From Castanea sativa (taxonomy: Eukaryota; Streptophyta; Magnoliopsida; Fagales; Fagaceae): a DNA stretch of 64,000 bases. The stretch covers positions 10,746,945 through 10,810,944 of the forward strand of contig NC_134015.1 of the NCBI RefSeq assembly GCF_040712315.1, in the 5' to 3' direction. Of this stretch, positions 25,570-36,748 are shown one piece after another. Below the pieces are notes generated by a model. It saw nothing but the letters and a program-made list of their open reading frames with translations. It was not told where the DNA came from and did not search any database. Both the position numbers and the translations under genes were made by a program. Positions within the stretch are counted from its first letter, which is position 1. Each line of letters starts with the position of its first letter.

Positions 25570-25615
<46 letters not shown>

Positions 25616-26891
25616 ATAAAAGGTAGTAATTTGTTCTCCTTTGATAATAGAAAAATGATTCAATATTTTTATGATTTTACCATAAAAATGCTTTATCAGT
25701 ATGCAAGGCAAACATATGTGATTCTACATATATTTCTATTCCAAAATTTACAAATAATATCCTCAACCCACAATTAATTTCAAATAAATGAGACAAATAA
25801 CCCCTCCAGGATAACATGTATGTAACTGTGTATAAGTTACGTTTGTTGCTTTTTCCGTATCATCCCATTTCATGGTTAACACATCTAGGAATCAGGTCTG
25901 ATTGCGACTTGGGTCCTGGGAAAAGAAAAAGAAAAAATAAATTAATGAATAAAAGGGACAATTGATGAAAACCCCAATGGTATTATAGAAAAACCTGTCT
26001 CTAACTAAAAAAGTGGGGTAAAGGTTTGGTAGTGTGATTAGTTCACAAAGAATTTGATGAAAATTTATGGGTTCATTAGAAGTTTAATTTGGATTATGAC
26101 AATTGGAGGGAGGGATGGTGGTAGTGCTGACGATGGGAGTGTTTGGGTTCTAATGTGTAGAGCTCCTCACTAAAACCAAAAACTTTCACAAGTTCCTAAC
26201 AATGAGGCTTTAATTTTTTTTTTAAAGATTGAATAATAAAAGAATAAACAATCATTTTTTATTTTTCAGAGTACTCACTTGAAAAGATTTTAAGCAAGCA
26301 TCAAAGATATATTTGATTTCCTTTTCTTTCTTTTTTTGATAGGTGATTTCCTTTTCTTTATTATTTGTTCATATGGTGTCTCTTACGGTTCAAAAAGAAT
26401 GTTAATACTTTATATATTTAATACTTGATACATATCAAAATAGAAAGGTTAAATTAATTGGTTGAAAGACTCAAAGCTGTAGTCTCGTGGAGTTGAAAGG
26501 TGGGAATAATCTGTTCCATCCAATATTTCATAATCATGTACCTACATCTCTCAATTTTTTTTCTTAACCTTTGCAGAATTCAGAATTCACTCCCTCTCAT
26601 TTTCCATCATTTCTCAGGAGCCAAATAGATTTAAGTCAAAAAAAAAAAAAAAAAAAAAAAGAGATAGAAAGAAAAATTTTCAAATTAAAATTTATTACAA
26701 AAAAAAAAAACAAATAATCCAGCATATTTTCAAAGATAAAAAGAAATAGAAAATCTGAGGAAGAAACAATGAAAATAGAAGATCTAGACCATTTGGTTGC
26801 CAAGAAAATGATGGCAAGAAAAGAAAGTCAACCAAAACATTACAAAACATGGATCTAGACACTGCTTGTCCTTTCCTTTCCTCAGGGTTTT

Positions 26892-26929
<38 letters not shown>

Positions 26930-27230
26930 AAAACAGTAAAAAATAAATGTAAGAGAATCAGAACCTAAAAGAACTTTTCCCTAAATAATTTCATTCAAGA
27001 CTAGAAATATACCTCTCTTTGCCCCCTTCTCTCTCTCCCTGATCATCTCCAAGTCCCTCTCTCCCTGAAACAAAGATGTTTTCTGCAACTGTGGATTTGT
27101 GCAAAACAACCTTAAAGTACTCCAATGATATCTCATTGCATCTGATGAAATGAAGTATTGAATCTGTCTTCTGACACTAAACAAATCTGGAATTTTAGTC
27201 ACTCACCTGATAAATTTTTGGATAGAGAAT
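25396..27230. other. Intergenic DNA downstream of the PPR gene, with microsatellites
   Basis: AT-rich. It holds an (AT)n tract at 25572-25613, an A run at about 26638-26660 and a (GA)n tract at about 26894-26928. The right end is the 3' flank of the minus-strand PPR gene. Confidence 0.5.
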
Positions 27231-27234
27231 TGCA

Positions 27235-29460
27235 TCACCAGAAATCTCCACACGAACAAGATCCATCTTTAAATAAATGGAATCGGACAGCATCTCTTAC
27301 AAGTATCTCTCTTTTGGTTATCTTAGAAATATATTTAGTGGCATTGTGACAATCCCCACAAACTCTAAGGTTTTTAAACACTCTTATAGGAAGGTCGGTA
27401 GGAACAAAAATCAACCCAAAGGCAATTGCAAGCTTCTCACTGTGGTGGCTAAGCATCTTTATCTTGTCTGACTTGTCAACATCATGAAGAACATAACTCA
27501 TATCTGGTACATACCCCTCTGCTCTCATTTTGCAATTTAGTTTCTCTAGCTCAGAGTATATCTGATCTGAAAAAGGACTTGACTGGTCATCTGCTGAGAA
27601 AATGTACACTTTCTTCTTATATTTGATCCAACTACATCCCGGTTCCTTCCTTACTCCCTTATCTCTCATTCCTCTTCTTAATTGGGCCACATTGTCCCAT
27701 TCCCTTTTTGCAGCATAAATGCTTGAGAGCAAGATATAGCTTGCTGGGTTTTGGGGCTCTAATTCTAGAAGTGACTCAGCTGCCCATTTCCCAATTTCCA
27801 TGTTACCATAAAATCTACATGAGCTCAACAAGGTAGCCCAGCCAATTGCATCAGGATGGAAAGGCATCTTATTTATAAAAGTTTTTGCTTCATCTACCCT
27901 CCCGGATCGGCTGAGAAGATCAATCATGCAAGTGTAGTGATCTGGAAGTGGTGTGATTCCATGTTCTTTTATCATTGATTCAAAGTAGTGATGCCCTTTT
28001 TCTACTAACCCTGCTCTACTGCAAGCTGACAGAACACCAATGAAAGTAACTCCATCAGGTTTCAAACCTTGGGCCAACATCATTTCAAAGAGATCAATCG
28101 TCTCATTTGCATCTCCAAATTGTGAATATGCTGAAACTAACGCTGTCCAAGAGACTTCATCCCTATTTTTTATATCATTGAACATTCGATGGGAATCTTC
28201 AATGCTTCCACATTTACCATAAAGCGTAACAAGAGCATTGGAAACTGTAATAAAAGATATCAGGCCAGAAACAAGAGCGTGAGCATGAAATTGGGCACCC
28301 TCTTCTAAGCTTGCTAAGTTTGCACATGAGCTAACAACGCTCCCCAGAGTAAAATCATCTGGTTCAATCCCTTTTCTCTGCATATCACGAAAAATCCTAA
28401 CAGCTTCTTCACTGTACCCATTTTGACCATAACCCACTAGCATTGCAGTCCATGAGACAACATTTTTACTGGTCATTCTTGTGAAAACTGTTTCTGCTGA
28501 TTTGATGCTTCTACACTTGCAATACATGTCAACAAGAGCACTAGACACAAAGATATTATCCTTATAATCAGTCCTAATGATATAAGCATGGATTTGCTTG
28601 CCCCCTTCCAGTGCCAGGAGACCCCCACAAGCAGTCAACACACTACCAAAAGTAAATTGATCCATATCTAAACCTTGCAACCTCATTTCTTTAAACATCT
28701 CTATCGCCTCTCTAACCAACCCATTCTGTGCAAGTCCTGTTATCATTGTTGTCCATGAAACTGAATCTCTTTCCTGCATACCTTGAAATAACTGCCTTGA
28801 ATCTTCAACCATCCCACATCGCAAAAGCCCTGTGATCATAGTATTATACATAACCACATTCCTCTCCGTCATCTCATCAAAAACCTGCTTGGCATCAAAA
28901 ACCAACCCCATTTTTGAATACATGTCAACCAAAGGACTACCCACAAAAACATACGAGAGGAACCCCAATTTCATTATGTTCCCATGAATTTGCCTGCCTA
29001 AATCAACACACCCCTGATTTGAACACAGTATAAGCATTGTGGAAAACGTAATCCGATTCAAATTAACAAGCCCTTCCTTCAACATCTGCTTATAAACCTT
29101 CACAGCCTCGACGAGTGAACCATAGCACGCGTATCCAGAAATAAGCGAATTCCACGAAACCCCATCTTGATTTGGCATCCGATCAAACATCTCTTGCATT
29201 TCCAAGAGATGACCCAGTTTCGAATAAGCTGAGAGGACGGTGTTCCATGAGAAGAGGTTTGGGCGGGGAATTTCATCAAACACGTGGCGTGCATATTCTA
29301 TGTTGCCAAGTTTACCGTAGGTTATGATGAGATTGTTTAAGAGAAAGGTTTCTGGATTCACCAAGGCTTTAATAATGTGGCAGTGAAGCTTCTTAGCTTG
29401 GGTTTGGTCTCGAGCTTTGCTGCAGAGTTTCAGTAAAGCACAATAGTAGTTGGAGGACAT
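27235..29460 (-). CDS. PPR protein, PLS-DYW class, At1g68930-like (741 aa)
   Basis: A single intronless frame from ATG 29460-29458 (MSSNYYCALLKLCSK) to the stop at 27235. Tandem P, L and S pentatricopeptide repeats fill most of the protein (for example RNVVMYNTMITGLLRCGMVE, KNVVSWTAMLVGYGQNGYSE), followed by E motifs and a C-terminal DYW deaminase-like domain. There the zinc/catalytic HSE lies at residues 673-675, CGDCH at 701-705, and the chain ends CSCGDFW, that is DFW instead of DYW. The length and the N-terminus match my memory of Arabidopsis At1g68930, annotated as mitochondrial. DYW-class PPRs bind organelle RNA and usually direct C-to-U editing; the target site here is unknown. No frame damage, so probably functional. 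Confidence 0.93.
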   Translation of the reverse strand: MSSNYYCALLKLCSKARDQTQAKKLHCHIIKALVNPETFLLNNLIITYGKLGNIEYARHVFDEIPRPNLFSWNTVLSAYSKLGHLLEMQEMFDRMPNQDGVSWNSLISGYACYGSLVEAVKVYKQMLKEGLVNLNRITFSTMLILCSNQGCVDLGRQIHGNIMKLGFLSYVFVGSPLVDMYSKMGLVFDAKQVFDEMTERNVVMYNTMITGLLRCGMVEDSRQLFQGMQERDSVSWTTMITGLAQNGLVREAIEMFKEMRLQGLDMDQFTFGSVLTACGGLLALEGGKQIHAYIIRTDYKDNIFVSSALVDMYCKCRSIKSAETVFTRMTSKNVVSWTAMLVGYGQNGYSEEAVRIFRDMQRKGIEPDDFTLGSVVSSCANLASLEEGAQFHAHALVSGLISFITVSNALVTLYGKCGSIEDSHRMFNDIKNRDEVSWTALVSAYSQFGDANETIDLFEMMLAQGLKPDGVTFIGVLSACSRAGLVEKGHHYFESMIKEHGITPLPDHYTCMIDLLSRSGRVDEAKTFINKMPFHPDAIGWATLLSSCRFYGNMEIGKWAAESLLELEPQNPASYILLSSIYAAKREWDNVAQLRRGMRDKGVRKEPGCSWIKYKKKVYIFSADDQSSPFSDQIYSELEKLNCKMRAEGYVPDMSYVLHDVDKSDKIKMLSHHSEKLAIAFGLIFVPTDLPIRVFKNLRVCGDCHNATKYISKITKREILVRDAVRFHLFKDGSCSCGDFW

Positions 29461-30209
29461 AGTGACCGTTTAAAACTATTTGAGTGGCGGCAAAGAGCGT
29501 TGTGGCTTCTCTGTTTTCTAAAACAAAATAATTTAAAAGTTAAAGAACATGTTGTGATGCAGACAGGCCCTTATTTGACTCGATGAATTTAAGTTAGGAA
29601 TTTTCTATGTTTAAAACTTTAGATACCAATTTTTGTAATAACATTTTTATTTAACTTTCTATATACTAATAAATTTTCTTATTATTTTTTTAAAAAATTA
29701 TGAGATGCAAATTACTTACTTAAATTTTCTTAATATCTTTTTTTTTTAATGATGATAGTTAATACACTTTTTTTTTTTTTTTTTACATAATGATCTTAAA
29801 TTGGATTTTATCTTCTTTTTTTTTTTTTTTTAGAAAACATCTTTTTACATGAATTATAATATATAAATGCATAATCTTCAAATTGTGAATCATTTTTTTC
29901 ATTTTTATATATTGTATATTGGATTGTATTGTATATCGTAAGATATACCAATACTAAATAAAATTTATGAAAAAAAATTATATATATATATTTAAATGAT
30001 ATGTTTAGTATAAAATTAGAACACATACAACTAATTACTACTTTAATTATCACTTATGCTATGATATTTGACAAAACAAACAAAACATGAAAATGTATTT
30101 ATAATATCCATATTCAAATTATCAAATGTAAATACCTTAATACACAATATATAAGACAAAATAATTTTTTTTCCTCATCATATTCACCATTGTCAAATAG
30201 AATTATTCT

Positions 30210-30241
<32 letters not shown>

Positions 30242-30354
30242 CCCTTATGCTAAATCTTTGTACTAGGCAAAAATAGTAGTAGCCCAATAGTTCTATTTTG
30301 AAAACAAGTAGAAGAGCATTTAGGCTCAAGTCAAAGTACAAAATTTTAGTAAAA
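29461..30354. other. Intergenic DNA upstream of the PPR gene
   Basis: AT-rich promoter-side flank with several T runs (29767-29785, 29814-29831) and a (GA)n tract at about 30212-30242. No gene seen. Confidence 0.4.
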
Positions 30355-30592
30355 AACCAATTAATTTTTTTAATTTAAATGCTGATGTGACATTTTTAAT
30401 TGCCAAAATAAATTTTTTTATTATTATTTTAATATTTCCGTCTGCCACGTAGGTTAGTGTCGTTAGGGCACTGACGGAAAGGACTAAAATGGAAGGCGTT
30501 TTTCTAAACAAGGACTAAAAGTGGTGAAAATAAAAAATAGGAACCAAAGTGAGAATCGTGTGAAAATGTAAGGATGAAAATGTGGTTTTCGC
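30355..30592. mobile_element. Single end of a Mutator-like element
   Basis: The sequence ending 'gtggttttcgcc' at 30592, together with the upstream blocks 'ccgtctgccacgtagg' and 'attgccaaa', resembles the right end of the complete element at 55442-56922. The matching left end is not visible, so this is a truncated relic. Confidence 0.45.
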
Positions 30593-31015
30593 CTTTAAAC
30601 TATATGTTCATATATCTTCTGATACATTCAATATACAAATTTGTATCATACGATTTATGAGAACTTTCAGTACGCCTTGATGATGTGAATTTTTAATACA
30701 TGATACAGTATGTATCATGTATTGTATGACAACTATGAGTTAAAATATTATTAGTAAAAAAGTTTTGCAAATGATAATTCAAACGGCTAAAATAATGTAT
30801 GCATATAGCTATACATGGATCCTTTTATGTATTTCTAATGTTTTGGGGCATGAAATTGTTTGATATGACACAAAATTCAAACGGCTAAAATATTTTTTTC
30901 ATTCCTAAAATTTGCACAAATTTTGTCGACCCTAAGCTTTTAAACATCATTTTTTATCCCTAAACTATTAAAATGTTTCACTTTCTGTCTCTTAAAATTA
31001 ATAATAATAAAAAAT

Positions 31016-31681
31016 TGATGATGCAAAGAAGATCAGTAGGCTGGATGCTTCGGACTTGAAAGGACTACTGGTTCTCTCTGCGGCCTGAAAAAAGAAAGAA
31101 AAGCGAATCAAAGGCGACCGGGACTGCCGGCCAAAAACCCTCCGATGGCAAAGTTAGTTTTTCTCTCTATGTTATCTGAATTCCAACTTTTTTGGAGTAA
31201 AATGAACATACCTTGGCCTTGTCTGAAACAGCCTTTATATAGTGTTCTTATAAGCGGTTATCAATATTGGAACTTCTCCTGGATTCAAAGAGAGGTAGAA
31301 ATCAAACGTAACTTGCATAACCGTTTAGAAGTTATGCTTCTGTTCCACAACGGATACCAGGCGGTTATGCGTGGGATAAGGGATTATCACGTCATATTCG
31401 GAGATTTTCCTAAGTATGATACCCTCGTCCTGGAGTTCCTTAGTTGAGTGTGCTTCGGTACACGCGCAGGGGTTGTCTCGCCTAACAGGCAAATTCCTTC
31501 AAGACAAGGTTGTCAACACTCTGGACGAGTGCATCACTCTGGTGGTGCTTACCTCGTCCAGAGCTCTTCTTCCCTGGACGAGGTAATTGTAGGTAAGCTT
31601 CTGAGGGTGTTTACAATAGTAGGTGGGTTATGGACGACCTTTATGGACGACTTGGAGATAGGCAAAATCAATACCCCATCA
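31016..31681 (-). repeat. 3' LTR of the Tat element
   Basis: Starts TGATGATGCAAAG and ends CCCCATCA as read on the plus strand. It matches 40632-41298 almost base for base. It is the 3' LTR because the coding strand is minus. Confidence 0.93.
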
Positions 31682-31695
31682 GTTGCCCCCTGTTT
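31682..31695 (-). other. Candidate polypurine tract of the Tat element
   Basis: On the minus strand 'aaacagggggcaac' directly precedes the 3' LTR. It is purine-rich and in the expected position for plus-strand priming, but not a pure tract. Confidence 0.45.
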
Positions 31696-31909
31696 AAGGG
31701 TCGTCCAAAGCTCTTCGGTTTTTGGACACGCTTCAACATATTATCCCACGTGCCTCAAGGTAGAGGGTGGGGCTTCAACGGCCACCAAATTGTGTCACGT
31801 GTCATCACTTACTTGGTTAACCGTCATGTCGATTTGAGTTTTTGAGGAAGTTGCCACGTGGTTCTCCCTGATTGGATATTTCGTCTCAGGCCTTACTTTT
31901 CAACGCCTA

Positions 31910-31917
31910 TAAATAGT
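31910..31917 (+). promoter_or_regulatory. TATA box of the antisense Tat gene
   Basis: A tataaata box lies about 165 bp before the ATG at 32075, on the plus strand, outside the LTR. A pyrimidine-rich leader with several 'ctcgtc' words follows. This suggests an internal promoter for the antisense gene. Confidence 0.55.
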
Positions 31918-32074
31918 GGATTTCCTCCCATACCCTCTCCATTTTTCAAATTTCCTTGTTTGACATCTCTCGTCCGTCGCCTCGTCTAGGAGTATTCCAG
32001 CGTCCCTAGTTTCCGTCGTCTAGAGCCAGGTATTTTCTCTACGCTCGTCTTTAGGCTTCCCTTACATTTCCACA

Positions 32075-34224
32075 ATGTCCGAGGTTTTTTCTTCGTCTAG
32101 CAATAGTGTTAATAGGGAGATAGACGAGTATCGCAACACAACTAGCTATAACGGTTCTAGTAGTGATAGCAGTAGTAGCGGTGGCAATACTACGGACGAG
32201 TATGTTTCTGGGGTTCCTGAGGTTCCCTTAGAAGTTTTCCAGGAGGAGTTTAGGACGAGAGTGATGTCAGGGTCTAATGCTGGCCCCTCTAGTGCGCGCC
32301 TCGTCCACTCGTAAGGATGAGGTTGAGACTGTTTCCACTGCCTATAGGGTTCCGGAGGAACGACGAGAGAAAATTAGCATCTCTTCGAAGCTGGTACCAA
32401 ATTCCAGACGAGCTAAATCCTAGATTGGCCGTCCGTGATGAGTGGTGTTGCCAACCTCATTTTGGCATTGGGGTTTACGAAGCCTATCTCCTAGGGGGTC
32501 TTAGGCTTCCTCTCAACGCTTTTGCTAGGGAGTTACTTACTAGGTTAGGTATAGGTTTGTGTCAGCTAAATCCTAATGCATGGAGACTAGTTGTTTCTAT
32601 GCAAGTTTTGTGGAGAGAGGTTTTTGAAGGGGATTGTCTTCTTACCGTGGACGAATTCCTTTTTTGCTATAAACCCTCTGAAATTAGTCAATCTCGTGGC
32701 TTTTATCAATTCACGGCCAGGAGAAAAGACTGTAGGATAATAAAATCTTTGGTTACCTCAGATAGGAGTTGGAAGATGGAGTTCTTCTTCGTCTCAGGTT
32801 TTTGGGCAGGACGCCCTGTTGAGGTGAGCAGGGATTCATTTCCCCCATATACAGGAGAGTTAGGGAACCTTCGTCCTGAAGGTATGCTCACCACTATCGT
32901 AGCATTACCTTTATCACATATCTTTCTGGGCTAATCTCTTCGTCCTTATTGCAGGTGTTAGAAGGCCATCGCTGAGCAAGTTCTATCTGGGACACGTTCA
33001 GAAGGCTCGTCTTCACCCAGAGAGGGACTTCCATACCTTGGTCACTCTCCAGCGTCTTGCGACTTGGGGACTTGGCCCCGAGCCCTCTCCAGAAGCCTTA
33101 ACCCACGAAATTACAGTCCGTCGACGTGAGTTCTCGTCTTGCACTTTTTTTTTTTTTTTTACACTTATTATTATTATTTATTTTAGGAATGGCTACAATG
33201 AAGGAAAATAAAGGCAAGGGAGTCACAGACGAGCGTCCTAAGCAAGACACCGAGACTAGGGCTCGTCCTGCTGCTGGCGACAAGAGGAGCCTGTCAAAGG
33301 CCATCAATCTTGAAAACCTCCCCAGCCGGAGAGCCAAGCACAGGAGGTCGTCCAAGACTGGGTCGTCTCTCCTGCTGTCCCTGTTCCTCCTCCTCAGTCG
33401 CCATCCGTCCAGATTTTCGATGTGGAGTCGTCTGAGCCTATTCACCCTCCTCCGTCCAAAACCAGTGTTCCTACCTCGTCCCAGCCTCCTGTTGACGTTG
33501 TGCCTAACCTTTTTGAGAGTGAAGGCTTGGCTTGGGAGAGGTTTCAACAAGCAGTGTCTAACGAGGACGTGGCTGCATGCTACAACATGTCCTTGAAAGA
33601 TTTTGAACACTCAGGTGTCCACGATCTTTTCAAGGTAAGTGATATGTATTTATTCTCGTCACTGGTTTTGTTATTATGATTGTTGACTTTGCTTAGTACG
33701 AAAACTCTTATTTGTTTGTGCAGGCCATGTCCAAGTTTATAGCTGCGTCCAGGCAGGCTACTGAGCTGGACAGGACGAGGCTACTACTGGAGAAGAGGAT
33801 CCAGGAGGTCAGAGACGATTGCAAGGGCTGGGCTGAGACTGCTGCTAAGGCCAAGGACGAGGCCAAGGGTTTGGTCAACCTCGTCGAGGAGCTAAAGGCT
33901 GACATAGTGGAAAAAGACTCTCGTCTTGACCACTTTCAGAGGAAGATCGACGAGCTGAACAACTCCCTTGTGAGGGCTAAGGACGAAGCTGTGGAGGAAT
34001 TTAAGGCTTCGAAGCAATTCACTGACCTTCTGGACGCCAACTATACAGCTGGATTTGAAGATTTTCGCATGGAGGCGAAAGAAAAGTTTCCAGAAGTTGA
34101 TTTCAGCCCCATCGTCCTTCAACTAGGAGGTGCTACTAGTTCTTTTCTTCAGACTAGCTCTGAAGATGTCAATGTTGAAGACGATGCCTCGACCAAGCCC
34201 GCTGAAGACGACCCTGATGCCTGA
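32075..34224 (+). pseudogene. Antisense gene of the Tat element (putative gypsy-type transposase family), frameshifted
   Basis: It runs opposite to gag-pol. ATG 32075 opens a Ser/Glu-rich N-terminus (MSEVFSSSSNSVNREIDEYR). The conserved core follows (LRSWYQIPDELNPRLAVRDE, GGLRLPLNAFARELLTRLGI, FYQFTARRKDCRII), as in the plant 'putative gypsy-type transposase' family (Pfam PF04195, from memory). Plausible plus-strand introns are 32882-32954, 33126-33186 and 33635-33723, all GT/AG with matching phases. The last exon (33724-34224) is a long charged coiled coil (KAKDEAKGLVNLVEELKAD) ending DDPDA. Frameshifts near 32300, 32365 and 33365 break it. Function unknown; no transposase catalytic residues are evident. 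Confidence 0.75.
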
Positions 34225-34707
34225 TGCCTGTTATTTGAAGATTTTCATTATTTGTTCAAGTGTTTTCTTCCTGTCTCTTTTTTTTCTTTCTTTTTTTTTA
34301 AAAAAAAAAATGTATAAGAGTACATTTGTCTCGTCTGGAGTACTTTTGACAAGTTTATAAACAGTGCCTTTCAAGGCTTATTTCTTAAGGGTTTTTGGAC
34401 GGTGGTCGTCCACCCTTTATTGTCTAATGAATGTTTATCTTCGCTTATCCTTATTGTTGTTCCATGGACGAGTTTGTGTATTATTATTTTTTATTCAATT
34501 GCCTTTTAAGCAATGTTCCCAAGTGTTGGGTGATTGTTTACATGATGCCCTTATGGATGACTAGCTTAGGACGATGATGATCATTTTGCCTGCTCTTTAG
34601 GCGATTACTAGTATTTTCGCAAGTTCACAACATCTTGACCATACGCTCGTCGTTGGAAGGTCATGTGTTAATGCCTATTTTCCTTCTTAGACGAGTGGGC
34701 CCTGGTT

Positions 34708-34977
34708 AAGGAAAGCTTGGACGAGTATGCCTTAGCATTTTTCCCTTTGCTTTATCCTCATTTTTTTTTTAAGGAAAGCTTGGACGAGCATGCCTTAACA
34801 TTTTTCCCTTTTCTTTATCCTCATTTTTTTAAGGAAAGCTTGGACGAGCATGCCTTAACATTTTTCCCTTTGCTTTATCCTCATTTTTTTTAAGGAAAGC
34901 TTGGACGAGCACGCCTTAACATTTTTCCCTTTGCTTTATCCTCATTTTTTTTAAGGAAAGCTTGGACGAGCATGCCT
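34708..34977. repeat. Tandem repeat of about 61 bp, five copies, in the Tat 3' region
   Basis: The phrase 'gaaagcttggacgag' starts at 34711, 34774, 34834, 34895 and 34957, giving units of 60-63 bp that differ mainly in T-run length. The block lies between the antisense gene and the end of pol, the position where Tat/Ogre elements commonly carry variable tandem repeats. Confidence 0.9.
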
Positions 34978-35308
34978 TCGTCCAGAGAATTTACTTGTCT
35001 AAGGCTTTCGCCTCGTCCGTGGGTATTATCAGAAAAACTGGAATTCAAATACATAAGAAATTCAAACCATATTATTACATGAACATTGTTCACAAACTTG
35101 GCACATGCTTATAGGCTAGTGCCTTATTAAGATACTCAAGTACATAAGATCGTCTTTCATAAGCTAGTCTATAAGTAGCGCAAAAGTTTAAGAACTAGTG
35201 CACTTTTATTCATAACACACCATAACAGTAGTAAAAGCAAAAGTAAATATAAGCAAACACGCAAATCACAACTGTAATTTTGCCACTGACTTCCCTCGTC
35301 CCTGCTCA

Positions 35309-36748
35309 TCACTGATAATACCTTCGCAGATGTTCCACGTTCCAAGGATGCTCTAACTTTCTCCCGTCCAGGGCTTCCAGGTAGTAGGACCCCTGCCTTT
35401 TGCAGTTGATTACCCTGTAGGGTCCTTCCCAATTGGGTCCCAATTTTCCATGAGCTGGGTTCCTGGTCGCCAAGGAGACCCTTTTGAGGACAAGGTCCCC
35501 CACACCGAACCGTCTGGGTTTTACCATGGCGTCATGCTGTCTGGCCATGAGATTTTTGTACCTTGTCGTCCCTTGCTCCGCATCCATTCTTACCTCATCA
35601 ATAAGATCGAGGTCAAGGCGAAGTTGTTCCCCGTTGTCTTTCTCCTGGTACTCCATCACTCGGTGACTTGCCATATGGACCTCCGCTGGTATGACAGCTT
35701 CACTCCCATAGGCTAGTTTAAAAAGGGTCTCTCCTGTCGGAGTCCGTGCAGTCGTCCTATAGGCCCAAAGAACACCTGGTAGCTCGTCTGGCCATATCCC
35801 TTTTGCCCCCTCAAGCCGAGTCTTGATGATTTTCAGCAGGGATCGGTTTGCTACTTCTACTTGCCCGTTTGCCTGTGGATGGGAGGGTGAAGAATAATGA
35901 TTCTTGATCCCAAAATGATTGCAAAAGTCCCTGAAGGGTGCGTTGTCAAATTGACGTCCGTTGTCAGATACTAATACCCTGGGTACTCCGAACCTGCATA
36001 GGATATTCTTCCATACAAAATTTTTCACGTTCTGCTGAGTGATTGTTGCAAGAGGCTCGGCTTCTACCCACTTGGTAAAGTAATCTATTCCTACCACCAA
36101 AAACTTCATCTGCCGGATTCCTACGGGGAAAGAACCTAGGATATCCAGTCCCCACTGTGCGAAGGGCCATGGGGCAGTCATTGGAGTCTGGTATTCTGAC
36201 GGTTGTCTAGGCACATTGCTATAACGCTGGCATTGGTCACACACCTTGACATAGGCTTTAGCATCTGCCTGCATTGTTGGCCAATAGTAGCCAGCATGGA
36301 CGATCTTATGGACAAGGGACCTTGCCCCTGAATGATTTCCACACGATCCTTCATGAACTTCCCTCAAAACATAGTTTGACTCGTCAGGAGCCAGGCATCT
36401 TAAGTAGGGTTGGGAAAAGCCTCGCTTGTACAACACCTCATTTATGAGGACATACTTGGCCGACCTGACCCTTAACTTTCTCGCTTCATCCTTGTCTTCT
36501 AGAAGCCTCCCATCTTTGAGGTAAATTATTATCGGACTCGTCCAATTCTCTCCTCCTCCTATCTGCTGTATGTCAGGGATGTCTATGCTCGGCATGTACT
36601 GGATGTCGCCAAACTCGTCTATGACTCTTGCCGAGGCGGCTTTCGCCAAGGCGTCTGCTTCTACATTCTCCTCCCTAGGAAGTTGAATAAAACTTATGGT
36701 TGAAAATTTCCGGGCAAGGCGTTTCACTTTGTTGAGGTACTTCTTCAT
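35309..36748 (-). CDS. Tat integrase (C-terminal part of pol)
   Basis: Read on the minus strand: a short RNase H tail, then the HHCC zinc-binding domain (HEGSCGNHSGARSLVHKIVH ... CDQCQRY), the catalytic core with Asp in WGLDILG, Asp in VSDNGRQFD and Glu in QANGQVEVANR, then the C-terminal GPYRVINCKR...GRKLEHPWNVEHLRRYY. All three acidic catalytic residues are present. A TGA at 36749-36751 separates it from the upstream RNase H frame (same frame), so it would not be made as a normal fusion. Stop codon at 35309. Confidence 0.9.
   Translation of the reverse strand: MKKYLNKVKRLARKFSTISFIQLPREENVEADALAKAASARVIDEFGDIQYMPSIDIPDIQQIGGGENWTSPIIIYLKDGRLLEDKDEARKLRVRSAKYVLINEVLYKRGFSQPYLRCLAPDESNYVLREVHEGSCGNHSGARSLVHKIVHAGYYWPTMQADAKAYVKVCDQCQRYSNVPRQPSEYQTPMTAPWPFAQWGLDILGSFPVGIRQMKFLVVGIDYFTKWVEAEPLATITQQNVKNFVWKNILCRFGVPRVLVSDNGRQFDNAPFRDFCNHFGIKNHYSSPSHPQANGQVEVANRSLLKIIKTRLEGAKGIWPDELPGVLWAYRTTARTPTGETLFKLAYGSEAVIPAEVHMASHRVMEYQEKDNGEQLRLDLDLIDEVRMDAEQGTTRYKNLMARQHDAMVKPRRFGVGDLVLKRVSLATRNPAHGKLGPNWEGPYRVINCKRQGSYYLEALDGRKLEHPWNVEHLRRYYQ

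Noticed and set aside
32320..32345. Short intron from 'gtaagg' at 32311 to 'ctatag' to join two frames of the antisense Tat gene
   Set aside because: It would be about 35 nt, too short for a plant intron, and sequence inside it encodes family-like residues in a third frame; frameshifts explain it better.
33098..33610. 170-codon minus-strand frame across the antisense Tat gene
   Set aside because: It is the shadow of the plus-strand coding exon and lies outside gag-pol; no recognisable domain.
34708..34977. CRISPR-like array
   Set aside because: Regular 61-bp units without unique spacers, in a plant retrotransposon; a tandem repeat.
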